From ZLKRG08 sp963977625 (GTDB lineage Bacteria > Actinomycetota > Actinomycetes > Nanopelagicales > Nanopelagicaceae), in assembly GCA_963977625.1 (NCBI GenBank), contig CAXBPX010000067.1, positions 1 to 6,306 of the forward strand: DNA of 6,306 bases. Reading direction: 5' to 3'. The notes beneath the pieces were generated by a model that saw only the letters and a list, made by a program, of their open reading frames with translations, was not told where the DNA came from and did not search any database. The position numbers and the translations under genes are program-made. How positions within the stretch are numbered: position 1 is the first letter of the stretch; the number at the start of each line of letters is the position of its first letter. Positions 1 through 5,682 of the stretch are shown piece after piece.

Positions 1-984
1 ATGTGGAAATTATTAACCCAATATCCGTGGATGACTTGGGCGTTGCTTGGGTTTTATTTAATGATTCAGGCGGGTGTGACTTCATATAAAAAAGCGCGTG
101 CCCAATTAAGTTATGAATCTTGGTGGTTGATTCATACATTGACTTATGTAGCGATTGCGGCATCCATGATGCACCAGATTCAAAACGGACCAATGTTTGT
201 AAATCATCCGCTTAATCAAGCATTTTGGATTTCATTGTATGTAATGGTGGCAGCTGCGATTTTGATTTGGCGTGTGGGACTTCCGGTCTGGAAATCAGTG
301 CGCCATGATTTAAGAGTTGATCGTGTGGTTGTAGAAGGCCCGGGCGTAATCAGTGTGATAATTCGCGGGCGCTCGCTCCATCGACTTGGTGCTCAAGGTG
401 GGCAATTTTTTAATTGGCGCTTTGCGCAAAAAGGGCATTTCTTATTGCAACATCCATATTCGTTATCGGCTGCGCCAACCGATAAGTTGCTACGAATTAC
501 GGTAAAAGATTTAGGCGATCATTCGCGCGATTTAATTCATTTAAAGCCGCGCGTGCGCGTATTTATGGAAGGTCCTTATGGGGCATTTACTAAAAATCGT
601 GCGACCAGAAAACATGTTTTGTTGGTGGGTGGTGGCGTAGGAATCACGCCAATTCGTGCGATTGCCGAGGAATTTGGCGATACCGTAAATATAGATCTGA
701 TTTATCGCGCTTCTAATACTGATGAATTGGTATTGAAAGAGGAACTAGATTATTTAGCGCAGCGTTCGGGGGGTGCGCTAAAGGTGCATTATTTGGTGGG
801 TAGCCGTAATCAGCATCCATTGAACGCCAAAAGCATTTTGAAAATTGCGCCTTACTTTGCCGATTCGGATATTTATGTCTGTGGCCCAGAAGGCATGGTG
901 GAAGCAGTTAAAGCTGCAGCTCGCCAAGTGGGAGTGCCAAAGAATCGTATTCATGATGAGGCATTTGGCTTTCATTCCAGCTAA
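1..984 (+). CDS. Ferric reductase-like transmembrane flavoprotein (ferredoxin reductase family), 5' partial
   Basis: This is a membrane oxidoreductase expected to take electrons from NAD(P)H through FAD to membrane haem and on to an extracytoplasmic acceptor. The 327 visible residues hold three hydrophobic segments (about 13-28, 41-60 and 73-92). His45 and His58 fall in and at the end of the second segment and match one haem-ligand pair of the ferric reductase transmembrane domain. A cytoplasmic FNR-type module follows: an FAD motif HPYSLS (151-156), a nucleotide-binding GGGVGITP (210-217) and a C-terminal VCGPEGM (293-299). Full-length relatives usually have about six membrane segments and over 400 residues, so the ATG at base 1 is probably an internal Met and the first helices, with the partner histidines, lie upstream. 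It precedes an FMN-binding protein and ApbE on the same strand, which fits a flavin-based electron-transfer operon. The family call is secure; the physiological acceptor is unknown. Confidence 0.88.
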   Translation: MWKLLTQYPWMTWALLGFYLMIQAGVTSYKKARAQLSYESWWLIHTLTYVAIAASMMHQIQNGPMFVNHPLNQAFWISLYVMVAAAILIWRVGLPVWKSVRHDLRVDRVVVEGPGVISVIIRGRSLHRLGAQGGQFFNWRFAQKGHFLLQHPYSLSAAPTDKLLRITVKDLGDHSRDLIHLKPRVRVFMEGPYGAFTKNRATRKHVLLVGGGVGITPIRAIAEEFGDTVNIDLIYRASNTDELVLKEELDYLAQRSGGALKVHYLVGSRNQHPLNAKSILKIAPYFADSDIYVCGPEGMVEAVKAAARQVGVPKNRIHDEAFGFHSS

Positions 985-1095
985 ATCAGCAAAAGTCGCA
1001 CTTAGGTTTAACGGCAATCTCAGATTTCTCACAGGTTTAAAAGTGAGTATTGGGTAAGTAAAAGTTTTGATTACCGAGGAATAGAGGTAAGCGGC
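985..1095 (+). other. Intergenic gap between the reductase and the FMN-binding protein
   Basis: This 111 bp gap is the longest non-coding stretch in the window. It holds a short inverted repeat (ctcac at 1028-1032, gtgag at 1043-1047, 10 nt loop) and two copies of aggtttaa (1004-1011 and 1033-1040). The second copy lies in the loop of the inverted repeat. The stem is too short, and lacks the T-run, to be a rho-independent terminator. I see no convincing -10/-35 pair. The gap could hold an operator or be plain spacer; read-through from the reductase gene is the simplest reading. Confidence 0.25.
1083..1088 (+). promoter_or_regulatory. Shine-Dalgarno site of the FMN-binding protein gene
   Basis: AGAGGT lies 7 nt before the ATG at 1096, with a second purine run (GAGGA, 1076-1080) just upstream. 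It fixes the start codon and is the only clear Shine-Dalgarno sequence before any gene of the window. The contrast with the SD-less starts downstream suggests this gene is translated from a leadered transcript. Confidence 0.7.
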
Positions 1096-1785
1096 ATGAA
1101 GCGGGCGTTATTGATCGCGGGAGGCACTGTGGGGGGCCTTGGCGCGGTACTTTCAATTACGCCACCGCAATTGGGATCATCTGGAATCTCAACACTTGCG
1201 GGCGCTTCTGCCGATACCTCTGCTACTACAAATACTTCTGCAAATAATTCATCAAATTCTTCAAACGCTGCTGCGGTAACTACTACGCCAACAAAAGCAG
1301 CTACCAGCAAAGCAACTACTACCACTAAAAAAAGTACTGCTACTACCAAGCAGAGCACCACTACAAATTCTGCAAGTAATACCACTTCGAATAATTCCAA
1401 TACTGCATCTAATTCTGCTACTACCAATTCTGCAACTACTACAGAAACATCCGCACCTGCACCTGCGCCAACACCAACTAAGGCAGCGGCACCTGCTGGA
1501 GTAACCGGCACATTTACGGGCGATGTTTTTAATGTTAGCTACGGAAATGTGCAAGTAAAAATTACAGTTTCAAATGGAAAAATAACTGATGCCGTTGCAA
1601 TCCAAGCACCATCTGGTCGTAATCAACGCTACACAGATTATGCAATCCCAAATTTGCGCCAACAAACTTTATCTGCGCAATCTGCTGCAATTAGCGGCGT
1701 AGGTGGCGCTTCATATACTTCATATGGTTGGTATAAATCTTTAATTACCGCGCTGCAAAAAGCCGGAATGCCAACTGGCGTTTAA
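1096..1785 (+). CDS. Membrane-anchored FMN-binding domain protein with a long Thr/Ser/Asn linker
   Basis: This is a predicted extracytoplasmic electron carrier with FMN bound, probably covalently, in an FMN_bind domain like that of RnfG/NqrC. The 229 residues are laid out as follows: a short basic start (MKR) and Gly-rich hydrophobic segment (about 4-21); a low-complexity linker of Thr, Ser, Asn and Ala (about 38-118); a Pro/Ala stretch (120-134) containing PAPAPTP; and an FMN_bind domain (about 135-229). The domain ends in GGASYTSYGW (203-212), matching the family SGATYTS-type flavinylation motif. Ser206 sits where Thr or Ser accepts FMN, but the expected Asp and first Ser are replaced. There is no lipobox Cys and no twin arginine. 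An AxA-like site at 37-39 is far from the hydrophobic core, so the segment may stay as an anchor. The ApbE gene begins 9 bp downstream, the enzyme expected to load the FMN. The start is set by a good Shine-Dalgarno. The family call is strong; covalent flavinylation is inferred. Confidence 0.85.
   Translation: MKRALLIAGGTVGGLGAVLSITPPQLGSSGISTLAGASADTSATTNTSANNSSNSSNAAAVTTTPTKAATSKATTTTKKSTATTKQSTTTNSASNTTSNNSNTASNSATTNSATTTETSAPAPAPTPTKAAAPAGVTGTFTGDVFNVSYGNVQVKITVSNGKITDAVAIQAPSGRNQRYTDYAIPNLRQQTLSAQSAAISGVGGASYTSYGWYKSLITALQKAGMPTGV
1207..1497 (+). repeat. Low-complexity coding tract (Thr/Ser/Asn/Ala linker)
   Basis: Bases encoding residues 38-134 of the FMN-binding protein are rich in ACT, ACC, TCT, GCT and AAT codons with imperfect short repeats, and include a run of seven A (1327-1333). 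The tract encodes a disordered tether between membrane anchor and redox domain. It is not an exact tandem array, but it is likely to vary in length between strains. Long antisense open frames over this tract arise only from its low complexity. Confidence 0.7.
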
Positions 1786-1788
1786 ACT
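1783..1788 (+). promoter_or_regulatory. Possible -10 element (TAAACT) before the ApbE gene
   Basis: TAAACT fits TANNNT and ends 6 nt before the ATG at 1795, where a -10 would place the first transcribed base on the start codon. It overlaps the TAA stop of the preceding gene. No -35 box is visible, and the 9 bp gap argues equally for simple co-transcription. It is listed because the same spacing recurs before other genes here. Confidence 0.25.
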
Positions 1789-1794
1789 TTTCTA

Positions 1795-2562
1795 ATGGCA
1801 CGCGTCGAACGCGAAATTGCAGTGTGGGGCACTGAAATTTACCTGGATGTCTCCTCTTCAAAGCTAGATGAAGCGGAAATAAATCGAATCATTGAAGGCG
1901 TTGAAGTTTTCTTTTTTGATGTTGATGAGCAGTTCTCTACCTATAAAGAAAATAGTTCGGTATCCCTGATTCGAAATGGAAAATTAAAGATTGATGATGC
2001 GCCAGAAATGGTTCAAGAAGTTTGGCGCGGTTGTGTAAAGGCGCGCGAATTAACCTTTGGTGCCTTTGATCCGTGGGCAGTTGAAGGCGGTTTTGACCCA
2101 TCTGGTTTTGTAAAAGGTTGGGCGGCGCAGAAAGCGGCAGATATGTTGTATCGCGCGGGCTGCGAAATGGTGCAGGTAAATGCGGCCGGTGATTTAGCGC
2201 TACGCGGTGGGCCATGGAAAATTGGAATTGTAAATCCTGATAATAAGTCAGAGATTGTTCAAGTATTTCAATTGACTGATGAAAATATTGCAACCAGTGG
2301 TCACTACGAAAAAGGTGCGCACATTAAAGATCCGCACACCGGGATCATTGCAATTGGCGCAAAGTCTGGCACTGTAATTGGCCCAGATGGCGGTTTAACG
2401 GATGCATTTGCAACTGCGCTAATGGTTGATGGAAAAGATGCCGCGCAATGGATTGGTAATCCAGAATTAAGTGAATATACATTTTGGGCGATAAATCGTC
2501 ACGAAGTTGATGGTGCCAATACCGCTTGGTCTTGGGGACCAAACTTAGGGATTAATCAGTAA
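1795..2562 (+). CDS. apbE: ApbE-family FAD:protein FMN transferase
   Basis: This enzyme uses FAD as donor to attach FMN by a phosphoester bond to Thr or Ser in FMN_bind-domain proteins; the neighbouring gene product is the obvious target. Family signatures in order are FSTYKENSSVS (47-57), GAFDPWA (89-95), GFDPSGFVKGWAAQKA (99-114), NAAGDLALRG (129-138), ATSGHYEKG (166-174), KDPHTG (178-183) and GGLTDAFATALM (199-210). The last carries the acidic and Thr/Ser residues that bind Mg2+ in this family. At 255 residues it is shorter than proteobacterial ApbE (about 300-350), the usual size for compact actinobacterial versions. No signal peptide or lipobox is seen, so it looks cytoplasmic. The ATG at 1795 is chosen because the conserved start of the fold (WGTEIYLDV, 11-19) follows directly. 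No Shine-Dalgarno is present, and expression may depend on the upstream gene. The call is secure; the target is inferred from adjacency. Confidence 0.92.
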   Translation: MARVEREIAVWGTEIYLDVSSSKLDEAEINRIIEGVEVFFFDVDEQFSTYKENSSVSLIRNGKLKIDDAPEMVQEVWRGCVKARELTFGAFDPWAVEGGFDPSGFVKGWAAQKAADMLYRAGCEMVQVNAAGDLALRGGPWKIGIVNPDNKSEIVQVFQLTDENIATSGHYEKGAHIKDPHTGIIAIGAKSGTVIGPDGGLTDAFATALMVDGKDAAQWIGNPELSEYTFWAINRHEVDGANTAWSWGPNLGINQ

Positions 2563-2570
2563 ATAACTAA

Positions 2571-2576
2571 TAAGAT
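2571..2576 (+). promoter_or_regulatory. Possible -10 element (TAAGAT) for a leaderless start of the kinase gene
   Basis: TAAGAT lies in the 21 bp gap after apbE and ends 7 nt before the ATG at 2584, so transcription would begin at or next to that ATG. This favours 2584 over the in-frame ATG at 2590. There is no Shine-Dalgarno in the gap and no good -35; TTAGGG at 2545-2550 is weak and 20 nt away. If real, it would separate the sugar module from the redox module. Confidence 0.4.
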
Positions 2577-2583
2577 ATTCATC

Positions 2584-3477
2584 ATGACTATGTGGGTCTG
2601 CGGCGAAGTCTTGGTGGATTTAATCAACGGAGTTGGTCATATCGGTGGCGGCCCAGAAAATACTGCAATCGCACTTGCCAGACTTGGACACCAAGTTGAA
2701 TTTATTGATGGCATCAGTAGTGATCAATGGGGCATTGCGGCAAAGGATGAATTGAATTTAGATGGCGTAGGTACACGCTTCTGTAAATTTTCCGATAAAC
2801 CAACTTGCCAAGCAATTGTGACTTTAGATCAAAATGGCTCTGCTACTTATGAATTTGTAATTGATGGCACCGCGACCTTTGATTTTTCGGCTGATTGGTT
2901 ACCAGATCCATACAAACATAAGCCATCGCTACTTCATATCGGCACGTTAGTTACTGCAATCCAACCAGCGGCTTCAGTACTTTTTGATTGGGCGCTTGAA
3001 GTAAGCGAATTAGCGCCAATTATTTTTGATCCAAATGTGCGCCCAGCCGTAATTCCAGATCGCGAAAATTACCGCGCGCAAGTTGAAAAATGGGTCGATA
3101 TTTCAGCAGTGGTTAAAGTTTCCGAAGATGATTTAACTTGGTTATATCCAGGACAAGATCATGTTGAAATCGCTAAGCGTTGGATTGCAAATGATGTTTC
3201 AGTCGTTGTAATTACGCATGGTGCGGATGGCTTAACGGGAGTAACTGCACAAGGTGTGGTTAAAGCTCCTGGTGTGAAAGTTGATGTGGTGGACACGATT
3301 GGTGCGGGCGATACCGTTGGTGCGGTGATCGCTGAAGCGGTTAAAAATATTGGATTGGTCGAACTACATGGCGCTGCATTAATGGTTACTTTAGAAAAAG
3401 CTGCGCGCGCAGCTGCCATTACCTGTAGCCGCAAAGGCGCTAATCCGCCAACTTCCAGAGAATTGAATTTTGCTTAA
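2584..3477 (+). CDS. PfkB-family carbohydrate kinase (fructokinase-like)
   Basis: This is a cytoplasmic sugar kinase of the ribokinase/PfkB family, which transfers the ATP gamma-phosphate to a sugar hydroxyl; fructose to fructose 6-phosphate is the best guess. The 297 residues are full length. Visible motifs are GEVLVDLI (7-14), the first PfkB signature GGGPENTAIALARLG (21-35), DPNVRP (149-154), KVSEDDL (178-184), THGADGLTG (211-219) and the second signature DTIGAGDTVGA (237-247) with catalytic Asp243. The ending CSRKGANPPT (281-290) resembles the CSRPGADPPT ending typical of fructokinase-like members. Glu25 takes a place usually held by Ala or another small residue in the sugar-binding signature, so specificity may differ. 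The stop codon overlaps the ATG of the mutarotase gene, which implies translational coupling and a shared substrate. It is not a GHMP galactokinase. The family is certain; the substrate is not. Confidence 0.9.
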   Translation: MTMWVCGEVLVDLINGVGHIGGGPENTAIALARLGHQVEFIDGISSDQWGIAAKDELNLDGVGTRFCKFSDKPTCQAIVTLDQNGSATYEFVIDGTATFDFSADWLPDPYKHKPSLLHIGTLVTAIQPAASVLFDWALEVSELAPIIFDPNVRPAVIPDRENYRAQVEKWVDISAVVKVSEDDLTWLYPGQDHVEIAKRWIANDVSVVVITHGADGLTGVTAQGVVKAPGVKVDVVDTIGAGDTVGAVIAEAVKNIGLVELHGAALMVTLEKAARAAAITCSRKGANPPTSRELNFA

Positions 3478-4253
3478 TGCAATTTATTGATGATGCTGAA
3501 TTTCAAATCAATATTGATTTAGATAATGGCGCGCGCATCAGTTCGTTGATTTGGCGCGACTTACAAATAACGGTGCCATATCGCGGACAACCGCATTCAC
3601 ATGGTTGGTATGCAATGGGGCCATGGGCCGGGCGCATCAGAGATGGTTTGATTAAAGATGCATCAGGTAAAGTTTTTGAATTGCCAACCAATATTGATCC
3701 ACCAAATGCCTTACATGGATTTGGATACACCTCCTCTTGGCAAGATATTGGTCCAGGTCGTGCGCTATTGCATCTGCCGGCGCCATATACTTCAAAAAAA
3801 GGTAGCGCGACATTAGAACAGCGCATTGAAGTTTTAGATGATGCCATCAGATGGTCAATTGAATACGATGCAAATGGTTGTGATTTACCTGCGTGGGTGG
3901 GCTTACATCCATGGTTTGCCCGCGATATTGGTGCGGGAAATGATGCAGATTTAATTTTCGATGCCGCGCAGATGTTGCAGCGCGATAAAGATGGTTTACC
4001 AACTGGACAATTAATTACGCCACCAAAACAACCTTGGGATGATGCATTTACTGGTGTGCGCGGGGTGCCAGCGGTTTTATATGAAGATGTATTGCGCATT
4101 GATATTGAAAGCGATGCGCCATGGTGGGTGGTTTACACCGAAGACTCCGAAGGAATCTGCATCGAACCACAGAGCGCGCCACCAGATGCGGCAAATTTAG
4201 GAATTAGCGGTGAAGATTACGTAGAAGCGTTGTTTATTTTTAATTCTTTGTAA
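3477..4253 (+). CDS. Aldose 1-epimerase (GalM-like mutarotase) family protein
   Basis: This enzyme is expected to interconvert alpha and beta anomers of a free aldose, or of a related sugar phosphate, in the cytoplasm. The 258-residue protein matches the compact aldose 1-epimerase family. The sugar-site residues are all visible: Arg53 in GPWAGRIRDG (48-57), catalytic His80 in NALHGFGY (77-84), His144 in GLHPWFAR (142-149), an acidic substrate-contact region WDDAF (187-191), and catalytic base Glu230 in CIEPQSAPPDA (228-238). The ATG uses the last base of the kinase TAA stop (TAATG), so translation is probably coupled; no Shine-Dalgarno is seen close to the start. Pairing with a PfkB kinase fits anomer supply for sugar phosphorylation. 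An intact active site argues for real catalysis. The substrate is unresolved; glucose, galactose or a hexose 6-phosphate (YeaD-like) are all possible. Confidence 0.88.
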   Translation: MQFIDDAEFQINIDLDNGARISSLIWRDLQITVPYRGQPHSHGWYAMGPWAGRIRDGLIKDASGKVFELPTNIDPPNALHGFGYTSSWQDIGPGRALLHLPAPYTSKKGSATLEQRIEVLDDAIRWSIEYDANGCDLPAWVGLHPWFARDIGAGNDADLIFDAAQMLQRDKDGLPTGQLITPPKQPWDDAFTGVRGVPAVLYEDVLRIDIESDAPWWVVYTEDSEGICIEPQSAPPDAANLGISGEDYVEALFIFNSL

Positions 4254-4255
4254 GA

Positions 4256-4261
4256 TAAATT
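4256..4261 (+). promoter_or_regulatory. Possible -10 element (TAAATT) before the aminotransferase gene
   Basis: TAAATT fits TANNNT and ends 6 nt before the ATG at 4268, the same geometry as before apbE and galE. The 14 bp gap contains no Shine-Dalgarno. A weak TTGTTT lies at 4230-4235, 20 nt upstream. The area is AT-rich, so chance is a fair explanation. Confidence 0.25.
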
Positions 4262-4267
4262 GCAATT

Positions 4268-5617
4268 ATGGATAGGCAAAAACTATCTCTCGCAATGAAG
4301 CGAGAATCAGAACGCTTCTTAGCGCGCACACCAAAATCAAAAGCGCTCTTTGAAGATGCCAAAAAAGTTATGCCGGGCGGCGTGCCAATGTCTTGGATGT
4401 CTAAATGGCCAGGTGCTTATCCAACATTTGTAGCTAGCGCCAATGGTTCAAGATTTACGGATGTAGATGGCAACGAATACATTGATCTTTGTTTAGGCGA
4501 TACCGGATCTATGACCGGGCATTCGCCAAAAGCAACAGTTGATGCGATAAATGCGCAGTTGGAAAATGGAATTACTGCCATGTTGCCAACTGAAAATGCG
4601 TTGGCAGTTTCGCAGAATTTGGCAGCACGTTTTGGTTTACCACTTTGGCAATACACAGTTAGCGCAACTGATGCTAATCGCCATGTGATTCGCTATTCCA
4701 GATTAATTACCGGCCGCAGCAAAATCATTGTGATTGATCGCTGTTATCACGGCTCTGTTGATGAAACTTTTGCAACTCTTGGTGCAGATGGTTCAACTAT
4801 TGCGCGCGAAGGAAATATTGGTGCGCCAGTATCACTTGATCAAACCACGCGCGTAGTTGAATTTAATGATTTAGCGGCGATGGAAAAAGCGCTCCGCTTT
4901 GGTGATGTGGCCGCAATTTTGATGGAACCTGCGATGACTAACGTAGGAATTGTCTTGCCAGAGGATGGTTATTTAAAGGGCGTAGAAACGCTCGCTAAAA
5001 AATATGGCGCAAAATTAATAATTGATGAGACCCACACCATCAGCGCAGGTGCTGGCGGTATGACTTCGCTACTTGGTTTAAAGCCAGATTTCTTTGTAAT
5101 CGGTAAAGCAATTGGTGGTGGAATTCCTACTGGCACTTTTGGTATGACACAAGAAATGGCGGCAGAGATTGCCGCAAAAGTAGATCGCGAAGTAGTTGAT
5201 ACCGGCGGAATTGGCGGAACATTGGCAGGTAATGCGCTCTCACTTGCTTCAATGAAAGCCACTTTGACGCAAGTTTTAACTCCGGCAAACTTTGAAAAGA
5301 TGATTGCACTTGGTAATCGTTGGTCAGATGGTGTGGATGCTGCGATCAAAGAATTTAATCTGCCATGGCATTGCAATCGGTTAGGTGCGCGCGGTGAATA
5401 TTTATTTTCACCCAAAGCACCGCGCACTGGTCGTGAAGCTGCGGATGCCGGTGATTTTGAATTAGAACAATATATTCATTTGCGATTACTTAATGATGGC
5501 TTCTTATTAACGCCATTTCATAACATGGCGCTAATGTCACCGGTCACCACTGAAGCTGATGTGGATGCGCATACTGCGGCTTTCCGACTGATGGCTGAAG
5601 AAATCTCTAATTGGTAA
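4268..5617 (+). CDS. PLP-dependent class III aminotransferase, glutamate-1-semialdehyde aminomutase-like
   Basis: This is a fold-type I PLP enzyme that moves an amino group between an amine donor and a carbonyl acceptor. The 449 residues show class III features: FTDVDGNEYIDLCLGD (63-78), CYHG (159-162) with Tyr160 placed to stack on the cofactor, Glu219 in MEPAMTN (219-225), Asp253 in IIDETHT (251-257) pairing with the PLP ring nitrogen, Lys280 in VIGKAIGGGIP (277-287) forming the Schiff base, and GGTLAGN (316-322) for phosphate contact across the dimer. True glutamate-1-semialdehyde aminomutases carry an SGTEA motif; here SATDAN (132-137) takes its place, and the protein is somewhat longer than the usual 425-435 residues. 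It looks like a related aminotransferase rather than HemL, and no haem genes adjoin. It lies 14 bp after the mutarotase gene, suggesting an amino-sugar or sugar-derived carbonyl substrate, but that is inference. The start at 4268 precedes a conserved-looking N-terminal helix; no Shine-Dalgarno is seen. Confidence 0.87.
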   Translation: MDRQKLSLAMKRESERFLARTPKSKALFEDAKKVMPGGVPMSWMSKWPGAYPTFVASANGSRFTDVDGNEYIDLCLGDTGSMTGHSPKATVDAINAQLENGITAMLPTENALAVSQNLAARFGLPLWQYTVSATDANRHVIRYSRLITGRSKIIVIDRCYHGSVDETFATLGADGSTIAREGNIGAPVSLDQTTRVVEFNDLAAMEKALRFGDVAAILMEPAMTNVGIVLPEDGYLKGVETLAKKYGAKLIIDETHTISAGAGGMTSLLGLKPDFFVIGKAIGGGIPTGTFGMTQEMAAEIAAKVDREVVDTGGIGGTLAGNALSLASMKATLTQVLTPANFEKMIALGNRWSDGVDAAIKEFNLPWHCNRLGARGEYLFSPKAPRTGREAADAGDFELEQYIHLRLLNDGFLLTPFHNMALMSPVTTEADVDAHTAAFRLMAEEISNW

Positions 5618-5645
5618 ATTTAAAGTATTTTGATGTTTGAATAGA

Positions 5646-5676
5646 TTTACCCAAAATAGACATTAGATGAGATAAT
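5646..5676 (+). promoter_or_regulatory. Candidate promoter of galE, leaderless
   Basis: GATAAT (5671-5676) matches the TATAAT -10 consensus at five of six bases, and TTTACC (5646-5651) matches the -35 TTGACA at four of six, with a rather long 19 nt spacer. The -10 ends 6 nt before the ATG at 5683, so the transcript would start at the start codon. No Shine-Dalgarno occurs in the 65 bp gap, which supports leaderless translation. This is the most promoter-like sequence of the window, and it sits where the gene spacing widens and base composition changes. Confidence 0.5.
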
Positions 5677-5682
5677 TCGAAT

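Noticed and set aside
1028..1047. Inverted repeat as a rho-independent terminator of the reductase gene
   Set aside because: A 5 bp stem with a 10 nt loop and no following T-tract is too weak.
845..1057. 70-codon plus-strand frame overlapping the reductase end and the following gap
   Set aside because: Most of it is a frame-shifted reading of the conserved reductase C-terminus; the tail has no motif and there is no ribosome-binding site.
1071..1511. Long antisense open frame (146 codons) rich in Val and Ala over the FMN-binding gene
   Set aside because: It mirrors the low-complexity Thr/Ser/Asn codons of the real gene; the product is compositionally biased with no recognisable domain or start signal.
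3503..4099. Antisense open frame of 198 codons within the mutarotase gene
   Set aside because: The plus-strand gene has all catalytic motifs of its family; the antisense product shows no domain and is a shadow of its codon pattern.
4969..5427. Antisense open frame of 152 codons within the aminotransferase gene
   Set aside because: It lies over the PLP-lysine region of a clearly real gene and has no recognisable motif of its own.
4268..5617. Calling the aminotransferase hemL (haem biosynthesis)
   Set aside because: The SGTEA motif is replaced by SATDAN, and the neighbours are sugar genes rather than haem genes.
5618..5682. Possible terminator after the aminotransferase gene
   Set aside because: The gap is AT-rich, but I find no GC-containing hairpin followed by a T-run on either strand.
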